In this document: positions 35,047 to 43,358 of the stretch, in pieces | Layout of the letters: each line of letters opens with the position of its first letter | Position numbering within the stretch: the stretch's first letter is position 1 | Source: JBEDUK01 sp963781595 | Lineage (GTDB): Bacteria; Actinomycetota; UBA4738 | Assembly (NCBI GenBank): GCA_963781595.1 | Contig: CAWAGG010000006.1 | Location: 1,426,001 to 1,490,000, forward strand | Length of the DNA stretch: 64,000 nucleotides | Direction of reading: 5' to 3' | Notes under the pieces: generated by a model | Databases searched by the model: none | Told to the model about the DNA's origin: nothing | Seen by the model: only the letters and a program-made list of their open reading frames with translations | Position numbers and translations under genes: made by a program

Positions 35047-36573
35047 ATGGCGAAGATGCGGGACATCGGGACGAACCTGGCGGCGAAGGTGAACCCGCGG
35101 GTTGCCGAGCGCGCCGAGCGGGCGCTGCGCAGGGTGCCGGCGGTGCAGCGGCGCCTGGAGAGGCAGTACGACGCGATGCTCGCGGAGCTCCGACCCGCGC
35201 TGCGTCCCTACGAGGGGAAGATCCCCTCGTACGCCGCGCTGCCGGACGAGGGGCGTCCGCGCGACGAGGTCCTGGACGAACTCCGGTCGATGGCGGGCCT
35301 CGAGGAGGCGCGCTGGGAGGAGGGCTACGTCAGCGGCGCTGTCTACCACGGCGGCGCGGAGCACATCGCCTTCCTCAACGAGGTCTACGCATTGAACTCG
35401 CAGGCGAACCCCCTGCACTCGGACCTGTGGCCCAGCGCGACGAAGTTCGAGGCCGAGGTCGTGTCGATGGCGGCGGAGATGCTCGGGGGCGAGGAGGCGC
35501 GCGCGCAGGACGCCGACCGACCGGTCGTCGGGGCCGTCACGTCGGGCGGAACCGAGAGCATCCTGCTGGCGATGAAGTCGTACCGGGATTGGGCGGCGGA
35601 GCGCAAGGGCGTGACACAGCCGAACGTCGTCGCGCCGACGACCGCGCACGTGGCGTTCGACAAGGCGGCGCGGTACTTCGGGATCGACCTCCGGCGGATC
35701 CCGGTCGGGGCGGACTTCCGCGGCGACGTCGAGGCGATGGAGGCCGCGATCGACGACCAGACGATCGCGCTGGTCGGTTCGGCCCCGACCTTCCCGCACG
35801 GGGTGCTCGATCCGATCGAGCCGCTCGCCGACGTCGCGCGGCACCACGGGGTCGGGATGCACACGGACGCGTGCCTGGGCGGGTTCGTCCTGCCGTTCGC
35901 ACGGAAGCTCGGCGCGCCGGTGCCGGGGTTCGACTTCCGCGTGCCCGGCGTGACGTCGATGTCGGCGGACACGCACAAGTTCGGCTACGCGGCGAAAGGC
36001 ACATCGGTCGTGCTGTACCGGGGACGGAAGCTCCGGTCGTGGCAGTACTTCACCGCGACGGAATGGCCTGGCGGGCTGTACTTCTCGCCGACGCTGGCGG
36101 GTTCCAGGCCAGGGGCGCTGTCGGCTGCCGCGTGGGCCGCGATGGTGACGACGGGGGAGAAGGGCTACCTCGACGCGACGAAGGCGATCCTGGAGGCGGC
36201 GGCGACGATCCGCCGCGGGATCGAGGACACGCCCGGATTGTTCGTCCTGGGCGACCCGCTGTGGATCGTGGCGTTCGGCGCGAACGACCTGGACGTATAC
36301 AAGGTCTTCGACGTGATGTCGAAGCGCGGCTGGAACCTGAACGGGCTGCACAAGCCGGCGGCCGTGCACGTCTGTGTGACGCTCCGGGTCGCGCAGCCGG
36401 GCGTGGCGGAGCGGTTCGTCGACGACCTGCGCGACGCGGTCCGGCAGGTGCGGGCGGATCCGAAGATGAAGGGCACGATGGCGCCCGTCTACGGGATGGG
36501 CGGGACCGTGCCGTTCCGCGGGATGGTCAGCGACCTGCTGAAGCGGTACATCGACATGCTCTACGAGGTGTGA
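35047..36573 (+). CDS. PLP-dependent lyase, sphingosine-1-phosphate-lyase-like
   Basis: 508 residues of the group II decarboxylase fold. Key blocks: VSGAVYHGG, VTSGGTESILLAMKSYRDWA (cofactor phosphate), HTDACLGGFVLPFA (Asp to the pyridine nitrogen) and SMSADTHKFGYAAKGTS with the Schiff-base Lys. This matches sphingosine-1-phosphate lyases and their bacterial relatives, which split a phosphorylated amino alcohol into phosphoethanolamine and an aldehyde. No N-terminal membrane helix, as in other bacterial forms. With two kinases upstream, a phosphorylated substrate made locally is an attractive but unproven idea. Confidence 0.88.
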   Translation: MAKMRDIGTNLAAKVNPRVAERAERALRRVPAVQRRLERQYDAMLAELRPALRPYEGKIPSYAALPDEGRPRDEVLDELRSMAGLEEARWEEGYVSGAVYHGGAEHIAFLNEVYALNSQANPLHSDLWPSATKFEAEVVSMAAEMLGGEEARAQDADRPVVGAVTSGGTESILLAMKSYRDWAAERKGVTQPNVVAPTTAHVAFDKAARYFGIDLRRIPVGADFRGDVEAMEAAIDDQTIALVGSAPTFPHGVLDPIEPLADVARHHGVGMHTDACLGGFVLPFARKLGAPVPGFDFRVPGVTSMSADTHKFGYAAKGTSVVLYRGRKLRSWQYFTATEWPGGLYFSPTLAGSRPGALSAAAWAAMVTTGEKGYLDATKAILEAAATIRRGIEDTPGLFVLGDPLWIVAFGANDLDVYKVFDVMSKRGWNLNGLHKPAAVHVCVTLRVAQPGVAERFVDDLRDAVRQVRADPKMKGTMAPVYGMGGTVPFRGMVSDLLKRYIDMLYEV

Positions 36574-36580
36574 AGCGATC

Positions 36581-36907
36581 GTGACGTCGGCCAGCGGATG
36601 TCAGCTCTGCGACGCCGAACGCATCACGGCGTGGCACCTCGAGGACGAAGACTGCTGGGTCGCCGACTGCCTGGTCTGCGGAACCCCGATGATCGTCTGG
36701 CGCTCGCACGGCCTACCCGACGAGGACCTCGAAGCCTCGCTGTTGAACCGGCTCTCAACGGTCGCCGGCGAGCGCTACCCGGACGGGTTCTGGATCGACC
36801 CCGAACGCCGGAAGATCCCGGACCACTGGCACGCGCACGCGCGACCGGCCGATCGGTTCTTCGACCACAGCGTGCCCGAGCCCTGGCGGAGGGCGCCGAG
36901 CGGATGA
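36581..36907 (+). CDS. Cys/His-rich HIT-like small protein
   Basis: 108 residues with CQLCDAERITAWHLEDEDCW, CLVCGTPM and a final IPDHWHAHARP. Two C-x2-C pairs suggest a zinc ribbon, and HWHAHAR resembles a degenerate HIT triad (H-x-H-x-H). Proteins of this look occur in many actinobacteria without a defined role. The GTG start at 36581 is eight bases after the lyase stop, and its end overlaps the next gene by four bases, so it belongs to this operon. Confidence 0.7.
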   Translation: MTSASGCQLCDAERITAWHLEDEDCWVADCLVCGTPMIVWRSHGLPDEDLEASLLNRLSTVAGERYPDGFWIDPERRKIPDHWHAHARPADRFFDHSVPEPWRRAPSG

Positions 36908-37731
36908 CGAACGCACCGCTCCCGGTTCGGTGGATCCACGGATCGCCGTCGGCGAAGCACGACACCGACCCGGAGATCCAGGTCTTCGCGTTCGACGAGA
37001 CCACGTTCGTGATGCGTCAGAACATGTCGGTCCACTACGAAGCGCCGTTCCTGTTCCTGTTCGTCGGCGCCGATCGCGCCGCCCTGATCGATACGGGTGT
37101 GACCGCCGAGCCGGCGCGGTTCCCACTCCGGGCGACCGTCGACGGGCTGATCGGTGGGCACGACCTGTTGGTGCTCCACACGCACGGGCATGGCGATCAC
37201 GTGGCCGGGGACGTGCAGTTCGCGGACCGACCGCGGACGGAAGTCGTCGGTGCGGCGCGCGACGAGGCCGTGCGGAGGTTCGGCCTGTACGACTGGCCCG
37301 ACGGTCAGGGATCGGTCCCGTTGGGCGAACGCGAACTCACGGTGATCCCGAGCCCGGGGCACGACGATGGCGCCGTCTCCTACTACGACCCGGCGACCGG
37401 ATGGCTCCTCATGGGCGACACGCTGTACCCCGGGCGGCTCTACGTTCGCGACTGGCCCGCGTTCGTCGCGACCGTCGACCGTCTGGTGCGGTTCGCGGAC
37501 GAGCATCCCGTGACGCACCTGCTCGGCTGCCACATCGAGATGACGGAGGAACCCGGCCGCGACTACGCGATCCGCACGACGTACCAGCCGGATGAACCGC
37601 CGCTAGAGATGGACGCGTCGACCCTGCGCACGTTGCAGGACGCGGTCCGAACGATCGACGGGCGAGCCGGGATCCATGTGTTCGACCGATTCATCGTCTA
37701 CAACGGGATCCCCGACCGGCATTTCGGCTGA
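36904..37731 (+). CDS. Metallo-beta-lactamase-fold hydrolase
   Basis: 275 residues. The metal motif VLHTHGHGDHVAGD (HxHxDH), the later IPSPGHDDGAVSYY, the Asp in WLLMGDTLYPGR and a C-terminal GCHIEM provide the usual metal ligands. The fold covers glyoxalase II, lactonases and other hydrolases; the substrate is not evident. Overlaps the preceding small gene (ATGA). It ends the cluster that starts at BtpA. Confidence 0.9.
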   Translation: MTNAPLPVRWIHGSPSAKHDTDPEIQVFAFDETTFVMRQNMSVHYEAPFLFLFVGADRAALIDTGVTAEPARFPLRATVDGLIGGHDLLVLHTHGHGDHVAGDVQFADRPRTEVVGAARDEAVRRFGLYDWPDGQGSVPLGERELTVIPSPGHDDGAVSYYDPATGWLLMGDTLYPGRLYVRDWPAFVATVDRLVRFADEHPVTHLLGCHIEMTEEPGRDYAIRTTYQPDEPPLEMDASTLRTLQDAVRTIDGRAGIHVFDRFIVYNGIPDRHFG

Positions 37732-37811
37732 GCATCGGCTCACGACGGGAGGCCGGGGTGTTTGCGGCCGAGCCGTCGCTCCACCTCCAGCGTCAAGGGG
37801 TTGGACGACGT

Positions 37812-38129
37812 TCAGCAGTCGGCGAGCGCTTGAAGCGCGCGGCATATCTCGTCGAGCTGCTCGATCCCGAGCTCGCCGACCCGATGCGTGAGGAAGCTCC
37901 TCCGGATCGGCTGCAGGTTGTCGAACGACGCGACGCAGTCGTCCGACAGCCCGTGTGCTGCGCCCAGCATCACTTCCGTCGGGATGTTCCGGATCGTGCG
38001 CGTCACCGGTGCGACGACGATCCACGTGAGCACCGGCACGGCGTCGCTCCGCGTGACGATCAGTGCCGGTCGTCGCTTGTCATGCGCCTCCGCCCACCAG
38101 ATCTCGCCCTGCGCCGGATGCCCGGTCAC
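37812..38129 (-). CDS. MazF/PemK-family toxin (mRNA endonuclease)
   Basis: 105 residues: GEIWWAEAHDKRRPALIVTR, the MazF start with the conserved Arg, then VAPVTRTIRNIPTEVMLG and LTHRVGELG. Such toxins cut mRNA and are held in check by the antitoxin encoded just upstream. I chose the GTG at 38129 because it overlaps the antitoxin stop (GTGA). Confidence 0.9.
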   Translation of the reverse strand: MTGHPAQGEIWWAEAHDKRRPALIVTRSDAVPVLTWIVVAPVTRTIRNIPTEVMLGAAHGLSDDCVASFDNLQPIRRSFLTHRVGELGIEQLDEICRALQALADC

Positions 38130-38374
38130 CACGGTTCGTCGGCGATCATGCGCACGGAAGCCGCGTCGGCCCATCCGACCTCGGCGTCGGTCTGCGGCCT
38201 GGACCGATAACCCTGTGCGATGCGCGACCCGAGCTGGTCCCGACGGTAGCGATCGACCAATCGCGCGAGCGCGACCCGAACGGCCTCGGAGCGACTCGCC
38301 ACCACCCCGGCGGCGACCAACTCGTCGACCGCTGCCGCGAGGTCGTCGCCGATACGCGTCACCAGCTGTGCCAT
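38126..38374 (-). CDS. Ribbon-helix-helix antitoxin of the MazF toxin
   Basis: 82 residues. MAQLVTRIGDDLAAAVDEL is a ribbon-helix-helix domain, followed by SRSEAVRVALARLVDRYRR and a flexible C-terminal tail that would wrap the toxin. Translationally coupled to the toxin. Its ATG has a -10 box six bases upstream and no ribosome site, so the antitoxin message is probably leaderless. Confidence 0.85.
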   Translation of the reverse strand: MAQLVTRIGDDLAAAVDELVAAGVVASRSEAVRVALARLVDRYRRDQLGSRIAQGYRSRPQTDAEVGWADAASVRMIADEPW

Positions 38375-38380
38375 GCGCGA

Positions 38381-38386
38381 AGCATA
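38381..38386 (-). promoter_or_regulatory. -10 box (TATGCT) of the antitoxin-toxin operon, leaderless type
   Basis: TATGCT preceded by TGC on the minus strand, six bases before the ATG at 38374. The antitoxin could repress its own promoter by binding here. Confidence 0.55.
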
Positions 38387-38431
38387 GCAACTCGCGATGC
38401 AGGCGAAGTGACGAGATGATGCGACCGATGG

Positions 38432-39938
38432 TCAGCGACCAGCGAGGGAGCGTGCGATCTCGTCGAGGATCGCGGGATCGTCGATCGTCGAAGGAACCGC
38501 GTACTCGGCGGCCGTCCGCGATGCTCCGCATCGTTCCGCGCAAGATCTTCCCCGATCGGGTCTTCGGGAGGCGTTCGACGACCATCACTTCCTTGAAGGA
38601 TGCGACGGGACCGATCTCTGCGCGCACCATGCGCACCAGGTCCGCCCGCAGCGTCTCCTGGCCGACGTCTACGCCGGCCTTCAGGACGACCAGCCCGACC
38701 GACACCTGGCCCTTCAGGTCGTCGTGCACGCCGATCACCGCGCACTCGGCGACCGCCGGGTGGGTCGCGACCACCGCCTCCATCGCGCCGGTCGAGAGTC
38801 GGTGCCCGGCCACGTTGATCCCATCGTCGGTTCGACCCATCACGAACAGGTACCCGTCCTCGTCGACGAACCCGCCGTCGCCGGTGAGGTAGTGCCCCGG
38901 GAACGTGGAGAGGTACGACGAGACGAACCGTTCGTCGTCGTGCCCCAGGGTCGGGAGCGTCCCGGGTGGCAGCGGCAGCCGGATCGCGACCGAACCCTCC
39001 TCCGATGCAGCGCACTCCGAGCCGTCGGGCCGCAGGATCCGCACGTCGTACCCGGGCACGGCCTTCGTCGGCGACCCCGGCTTCAGGGCAGTGGTTCGAT
39101 CCCGACGCAGTTCGCCGCGATCGGCCAGCCGGTCTCGGTCTGCCACCAATGGTCGATCACCGGCCTTCGCAGCAGGTCCGACGCCCAGTGGTACGTGTCC
39201 GGGTCGAGCCGCTCGCCGGCCAGGAACAGCGCCTCGAAGCCGCCCAGGTCATAGTTTCGGAGGTGCTCGCCGGCCGGGTCCTCCTTCTTGATCGCGCGGA
39301 ACGCGGTCGGCGCGGTGAACAGCACCTTCACGCCGTGCTCGGCGATCACGCGCCAGACCGCCCCCCGGGTCGGGCGTGCCGACGGGCTTGCCCTCGTAGA
39401 CGACCGTCGCGCAGCCCGTGAGCAAAGGTGCGCAGACGATGTACGAATGCCCGACGACCCAGCCGACGTCGGAGGCGGACCAGAACACGTCGCCGGGTTC
39501 GACCCCGTAGATGTTGGGCATGCTCCATCGAGAGCGCCACCGCGTGGCCGCCGTTATCGCGCACGACGCCCTTCGGCTTCGCGGTCGTGCCTTTCGTATA
39601 GAGGATGTAGAGGGGATCGGTGGCGGCAACAGGCACGCAGTCGGCGGGCGAGGCCGTGGCCATCGCGTCGTCCCAATCGTGATCGCGGCCCGGCGTCATC
39701 TCCGCGCGCGCCTGTTCGCGCTGGAGGATCACGCACGCCTCGGGCTGGTAGGTCGCCATCTCGATCGCGCGGTCCAGGAGCGGCTTGTACCCCACGACCC
39801 GGCCGGGCTCGATCCCGCACGAGGCGCTCACGACGACCTTCGGCCTCGCGTCATCGATCCGGATCGCCAGCTCGTGCGCCGCGAACCCGCCGAACACGAC
39901 CGAGTGCACGGCGCCCAGGCGCGCGCACGCGAGCATTG
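38432..39938 (-). pseudogene. prpE: Propionyl-CoA synthetase (PrpE-like), 5'-truncated and frameshifted
   Basis: AMP-forming ligase close to PrpE. Readable in order: MLACARLGAVHSVVFGGFA, then ASCGIEPGRVVGYKPLLDRA (PrpE hallmark), YILYTKGTTAKPKGVVRDNG, NIYGVEPGDVFWSASDVGW, DHWWQTETGWPIAANC and TRSGKILRGTMRSIAD with the catalytic Lys. Four frameshifts (near 39525, 39360, 39093 and 38507), three of them one extra base between codons. The first 120 or so residues are absent: at about 39938 the sequence passes into an amidohydrolase fragment on the other strand. Not functional as it stands. Confidence 0.85.
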
Positions 39939-39939
39939 A

Positions 39940-40351
39940 CGGCGCCGCGGCGAACTTCCCCGACATCGATTTCGCGATCTTCCACGTCGGGCTGCCGTGG
40001 CTCGACGAGACCTTGTGGCAGATCGTCAGATATCCGAACCTCTACGCGTCGATCGCGGCGACCGTGAACTTCATCCGGCGCCACCCGCGCGTCTTCGCCG
40101 AATGGCTCGGCAAGATGATGTGGTGGGCCGGCGAGGACAAGATCCTCTACGGCGGCGAGGCGCCGATCTGGCATCCGCAGTGGGCGCTGGAGGCCTTCTG
40201 GAACTTCGACCTGCCGACCGACATCGTCGAGGAGCGAGGCTACCCGCCGCTGACAGAACAGGCCAAACGGAAGATCCTGGGCGAGAACCTCGCCCGGCTG
40301 CACGGCATCGACGTGGAGGCGAAGAAGGCCGAGCTCGGCATCGGCCCGTAG
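39940..40351 (+). pseudogene. Amidohydrolase (Amidohydro_2 type), C-terminal remnant
   Basis: About 135 residues: DGAAANFPDIDFAIFHVGLP, then HPRVFAEWLGKMMWWAGEDK, ILYGGEAPIWHPQWALEAFW and KILGENLARLHGID, ending in TAG. This is the last third of a metal-dependent TIM-barrel amidohydrolase/decarboxylase, with the late active-site region but not the first metal ligands. It has no start of its own and begins exactly at the head-to-head junction with the truncated propionyl-CoA synthetase. Confidence 0.75.
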
Positions 40352-40535
40352 GGCGATCCGCGCGGGCATCCGCAGCCAACGCTGCGAGGAACCGAGCCGA
40401 ACCTCATGTGGTCCGGATGATGGCGCGCATCCGCGCCACATGCTTGCATGGCGTCCGTCCAGCGGCCAGAGTTGCCGCTGAGCGGTGGATTGCCGGGGGA
40501 CGGAGCGGTTTCCGTTCCGATGAAAGGGGAGTCGC

Positions 40536-40724
40536 ATGATCGCAGCGCTCGGATTCATCTGGTGGATGCTCTTCGTGTTCCTGTGGGTGGTGTTCCTGTT
40601 CGTAACCATGTCGATCGCCCGGAGCAAGGGCCACAGCCCGCTGCTCTGGGGCCTCCTCGCGTGCTTCTTCCCCCTGATCACAGTCATCATCGTGCTGCTG
40701 CTCCCCGTGAAGACGACCGTGTAA
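40536..40724 (+). CDS. Small two-helix membrane protein
   Basis: 62 residues, two hydrophobic helices (IWWMLFVFLWVVFLFVTMSI and WGLLACFFPLITVIIVLLL) joined by RSKGHSP. The ATG follows GAAAGGGGAG, a fair ribosome site. No family is evident; similar small proteins often flank transporters. The 184-base gap before it shows no feature. Confidence 0.6.
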   Translation: MIAALGFIWWMLFVFLWVVFLFVTMSIARSKGHSPLLWGLLACFFPLITVIIVLLLPVKTTV

Positions 40725-40776
40725 CGGTGGGGCCGATCGCCATCGCCGTGGGGGGTGGCGCCGTGGCCGGACCGCC

Positions 40777-43293
40777 GTGACCCAGCAGGCGGCGTCGACC
40801 AGGGCCGAGGGGGCCTCGGACCCTGGATCTTCCGATCATCGTCGTCGCCTCGACCCTCGTGCCTGGCGGCCGGGCGACATCAGGATCTTCTCCTCAGCGA
40901 GCGACGCCCCGCGGGCGCGACGCCCGACCGACATCGTCCTGCTCATCCTCGCCACGCTGGGGATCGTGGCGCTGTCGTTCCCGGCCCCGGGGCCGACCGC
41001 GATCGACATGGCGCTCTCGAGCCTGGTCAAGGATCTGCCGGGTCTGTTCGGCTGGTTCTGGGAGATCTCGTACAACCTGCTGATCGCGTGGGCGGTGATC
41101 CTCCTGGCGTTCGCGCTGTTCGCCCACGGCCGAAAGCGGCTCTTCCTCGAGGAGCTGCTCGCGGCGGTGCTGGCGTTCGGGTTCGCCCTGCTCGCGGGGA
41201 GGGTTGCCGGGACCGACCTCTCGGCGAGCATCCGGGTCCTCTCCTCCGCCCACCCGCCGCCGGTCTACCTGGCGGTGCGCCTGGCTCTGGCGACGGCGGT
41301 GGTCGTGATGGCGTCGCCGCACATGAGCCGGCCGTTCCGCAACATCGGCAGGCTCATCGTGTGGGTCGGCGCGACGGCGGGCATCGCGCTCGGGGTCACG
41401 CTGCCGATCGGGATGATCGCCGGGTTCCTGATCGGCGTCGGCTCGGCCGCGATCGTCCACCTGCTCCTCGGCTCGCCAGCCGGCCGCCTCACGCTGGACC
41501 AGGTGGCGACGGCCCTCGATGACCTCGAGGTCGAGGCGACGGACCTCCGGCACGCCCCGCTGGAGCCACGCGGCGTCGCGCTGGCCCTCGCCTCGACGCC
41601 GGACGGGCGTTCCCTGCTGGTGAAGGTCTACGGGCGCGACGCCCGCGAGGGACAGGTGCTGACCTCGCTCTGGTCCTCGCTCTGGCGTCGTGGCGAGACG
41701 CCGCATCTCGCCGGCGGCCGGCTGGAGCAGGTCGAACACGAGGCCTTCGTCACGCTGCTCGCCGAGCGGGCGGGGGTGCCGGTCCTCCCGGTCGTCGCCG
41801 CGGGTATGGCGGCCGAACGCGACGCGCTGCTCGTGACCGAGACGACCGGACGTCCGTTCGTATCCCTCCAGCCGGACCAGGTCGACGACCAGCTCCTGCA
41901 GGCGATGTGGCGGGCGATCGCCGGCGTCCACGACCTGGGCATCGCGCACCGGCAGGTGGACGGGTACCGCTACGTCGTCCGGCCGGACGGCTCGCCGGCC
42001 CTGGGCGACTTCGGCGACGCCAAGGTCGCCGCGACGGACGCCGCCTTGATGGCCGACCGCGCGCAGCTCCTCGTCACCACCGCGCTGTCCGTTGGACACC
42101 AGCGCGCGATCCACGCGGCGACGGCCGCCCTCGGGAACGACGCGCTCGTCCAGGTGCTCCCGTTCCTGCAGCCCGCGGTGTTCGACCGCGCCACGAGGCG
42201 AGCGGTGCACGCGGCGGATTGGGACATCGACGATCTGCGGAACGCGGCCGCGGACTCGGCGGGGGTCGAGCCCCCCAAGCTCGAGCGCGTCCGTCGGGTC
42301 ACGCTTCGATCGATCGTGATCGTGGTCCTGATCGCGGTCCTGGCCTACGCGATCATCGGAAGGCTCGCCGGGGTCAACTTCCAGCAGCTCTGGGACGAGC
42401 TCAGCTCGGCGGAGTGGGGCTGGATCGCGCTGGCGCTGCTCCTCACGCCCGTGGTCGAGGTCTTCCAGGCCTTCTCGACGATCGGTGCGTCGCTGCACCC
42501 GGTGCGGTTCGGCCCCGTCCTGATGCTCGAGTACGCGATCCAGTTCATCGCGCTCGCGGTGCCGAGCTCGGCGGCCAGGGTGGCCCTGGAGGTCCGCTTC
42601 TTTCAGGGCGTGGGGGTCGAAGTCGGCGGCGCGACCTCGATCGGCGTGATCGACAGCGTGACCGGCTTCGTGGTCCAGATGATCCTCATCCTCACCATCA
42701 CGCTGCTGGGGCTCGTGAACATCGACCTCTCGTCCGCGCGTTCGTCCTCCAGCTCCTCCTCCTCCTCCTCCTCCTCGTCCTCGTCCTCCGGCGTGAGCAT
42801 CTGGGTGCTCATCGTCGTGCTCCTGGTGCTGGGCGCGATCGTCGCGCTGGCCGTCCCGAAGTACCGCAAGATGATCAAGGAGGCCGCGCCCCGGTACCGC
42901 GCGATGCTTCGCCAGCAGGCCTCGTCGGCGGCGACGGCGCTGCGCGTGCTGCGCGACCCGAAGAAGCTCGTGTTCATGTTCGGTGGGAACCTCTGCGCGC
43001 AGATCCTGCTCGCCGTCATCCTGGGTCTCTGCCTGCGGGCGTTCGGCTACCGAACCTCGTTCGCGGGGCTGATCCTCGTGAACACGTTCGTCAGCCTGTT
43101 CGCCGGCTTCATGCCGGTGCCCGGGGGCATGGGGGTCGCGGAGGCCGGCTACACGGCCGGGCTCCAGGCACTCGGCATCCCGAGCGCCGCGGCCATGTCG
43201 ACGGCGATCTCCTTCCGGCTGGTCACGTTCTACCTGCCCCCGCTGTGGGGCGTCTTCGCCATGCGCTGGCTGCGCCGGCACTCGTACGTGTGA
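40777..43293 (+). CDS. Flippase-like (LPG synthase TM / UPF0104) protein with degenerate kinase domain
   Basis: 838 residues in three parts: five or six N-terminal helices (about 50-235), a cytoplasmic kinase-like domain (about 245-480), and a C-terminal lysylphosphatidylglycerol-synthase-type membrane domain (about 505-838) with FMPVPGGMGVAEAGYTAGL. The kinase part keeps a beta-strand Lys (LLVKVYGRD) and GDFGDAKV (DFG), but HRQVDGYRYV replaces the catalytic HRD...N loop, so it is probably inactive and binds a ligand. A 16-Ser tract interrupts the membrane domain. No MprF aminoacyl-transfer domain follows. Likely moves or modifies lipids. Confidence 0.85.
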   Translation: MTQQAASTRAEGASDPGSSDHRRRLDPRAWRPGDIRIFSSASDAPRARRPTDIVLLILATLGIVALSFPAPGPTAIDMALSSLVKDLPGLFGWFWEISYNLLIAWAVILLAFALFAHGRKRLFLEELLAAVLAFGFALLAGRVAGTDLSASIRVLSSAHPPPVYLAVRLALATAVVVMASPHMSRPFRNIGRLIVWVGATAGIALGVTLPIGMIAGFLIGVGSAAIVHLLLGSPAGRLTLDQVATALDDLEVEATDLRHAPLEPRGVALALASTPDGRSLLVKVYGRDAREGQVLTSLWSSLWRRGETPHLAGGRLEQVEHEAFVTLLAERAGVPVLPVVAAGMAAERDALLVTETTGRPFVSLQPDQVDDQLLQAMWRAIAGVHDLGIAHRQVDGYRYVVRPDGSPALGDFGDAKVAATDAALMADRAQLLVTTALSVGHQRAIHAATAALGNDALVQVLPFLQPAVFDRATRRAVHAADWDIDDLRNAAADSAGVEPPKLERVRRVTLRSIVIVVLIAVLAYAIIGRLAGVNFQQLWDELSSAEWGWIALALLLTPVVEVFQAFSTIGASLHPVRFGPVLMLEYAIQFIALAVPSSAARVALEVRFFQGVGVEVGGATSIGVIDSVTGFVVQMILILTITLLGLVNIDLSSARSSSSSSSSSSSSSSSSGVSIWVLIVVLLVLGAIVALAVPKYRKMIKEAAPRYRAMLRQQASSAATALRVLRDPKKLVFMFGGNLCAQILLAVILGLCLRAFGYRTSFAGLILVNTFVSLFAGFMPVPGGMGVAEAGYTAGLQALGIPSAAAMSTAISFRLVTFYLPPLWGVFAMRWLRRHSYV
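42742..42789 (+). repeat. TCC/TCG microsatellite encoding 16 consecutive Ser
   Basis: Sixteen Ser codons in a row, with seven uninterrupted TCC copies at 42754-42774. The tract lies between two membrane helices of the flippase-like protein. Each repeat unit is a whole codon, so slippage changes linker length without shifting frame. Confidence 0.9.
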
Positions 43294-43309
43294 TGTGATG
43301 TCCCCCCGC

Positions 43310-43330
43310 TCGCGGCCGTGCAGGCCGCGA
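43310..43330 (+). terminator. Hairpin between the flippase-like gene and DUF2252 gene
   Basis: TCGCGGCC and GGCCGCGA form an 8-base stem with a 5-base loop, 17 bases after the stop. GATGT before and ACATC after could extend it. There is no T run, so it may be a Rho-independent-like terminator of the GC-rich kind or a processing hairpin. Confidence 0.5.
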
Positions 43331-43358
43331 CATCACCCCTGAGGAGGGACTCGAACCG

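Noticed and set aside
33625..36573. A 982-codon frame that would fuse the FGGY kinase region to the PLP lyase
   Set aside because: The first 470 codons are out-of-frame kinase sequence. The real lyase starts at the ATG at 35047.
40894..43281. A 795-codon open frame on the minus strand
   Set aside because: Antisense shadow of the flippase-like gene. Low-complexity Arg/Glu/Asp/Gln composition and a poly-Gly run opposite the poly-Ser codons.
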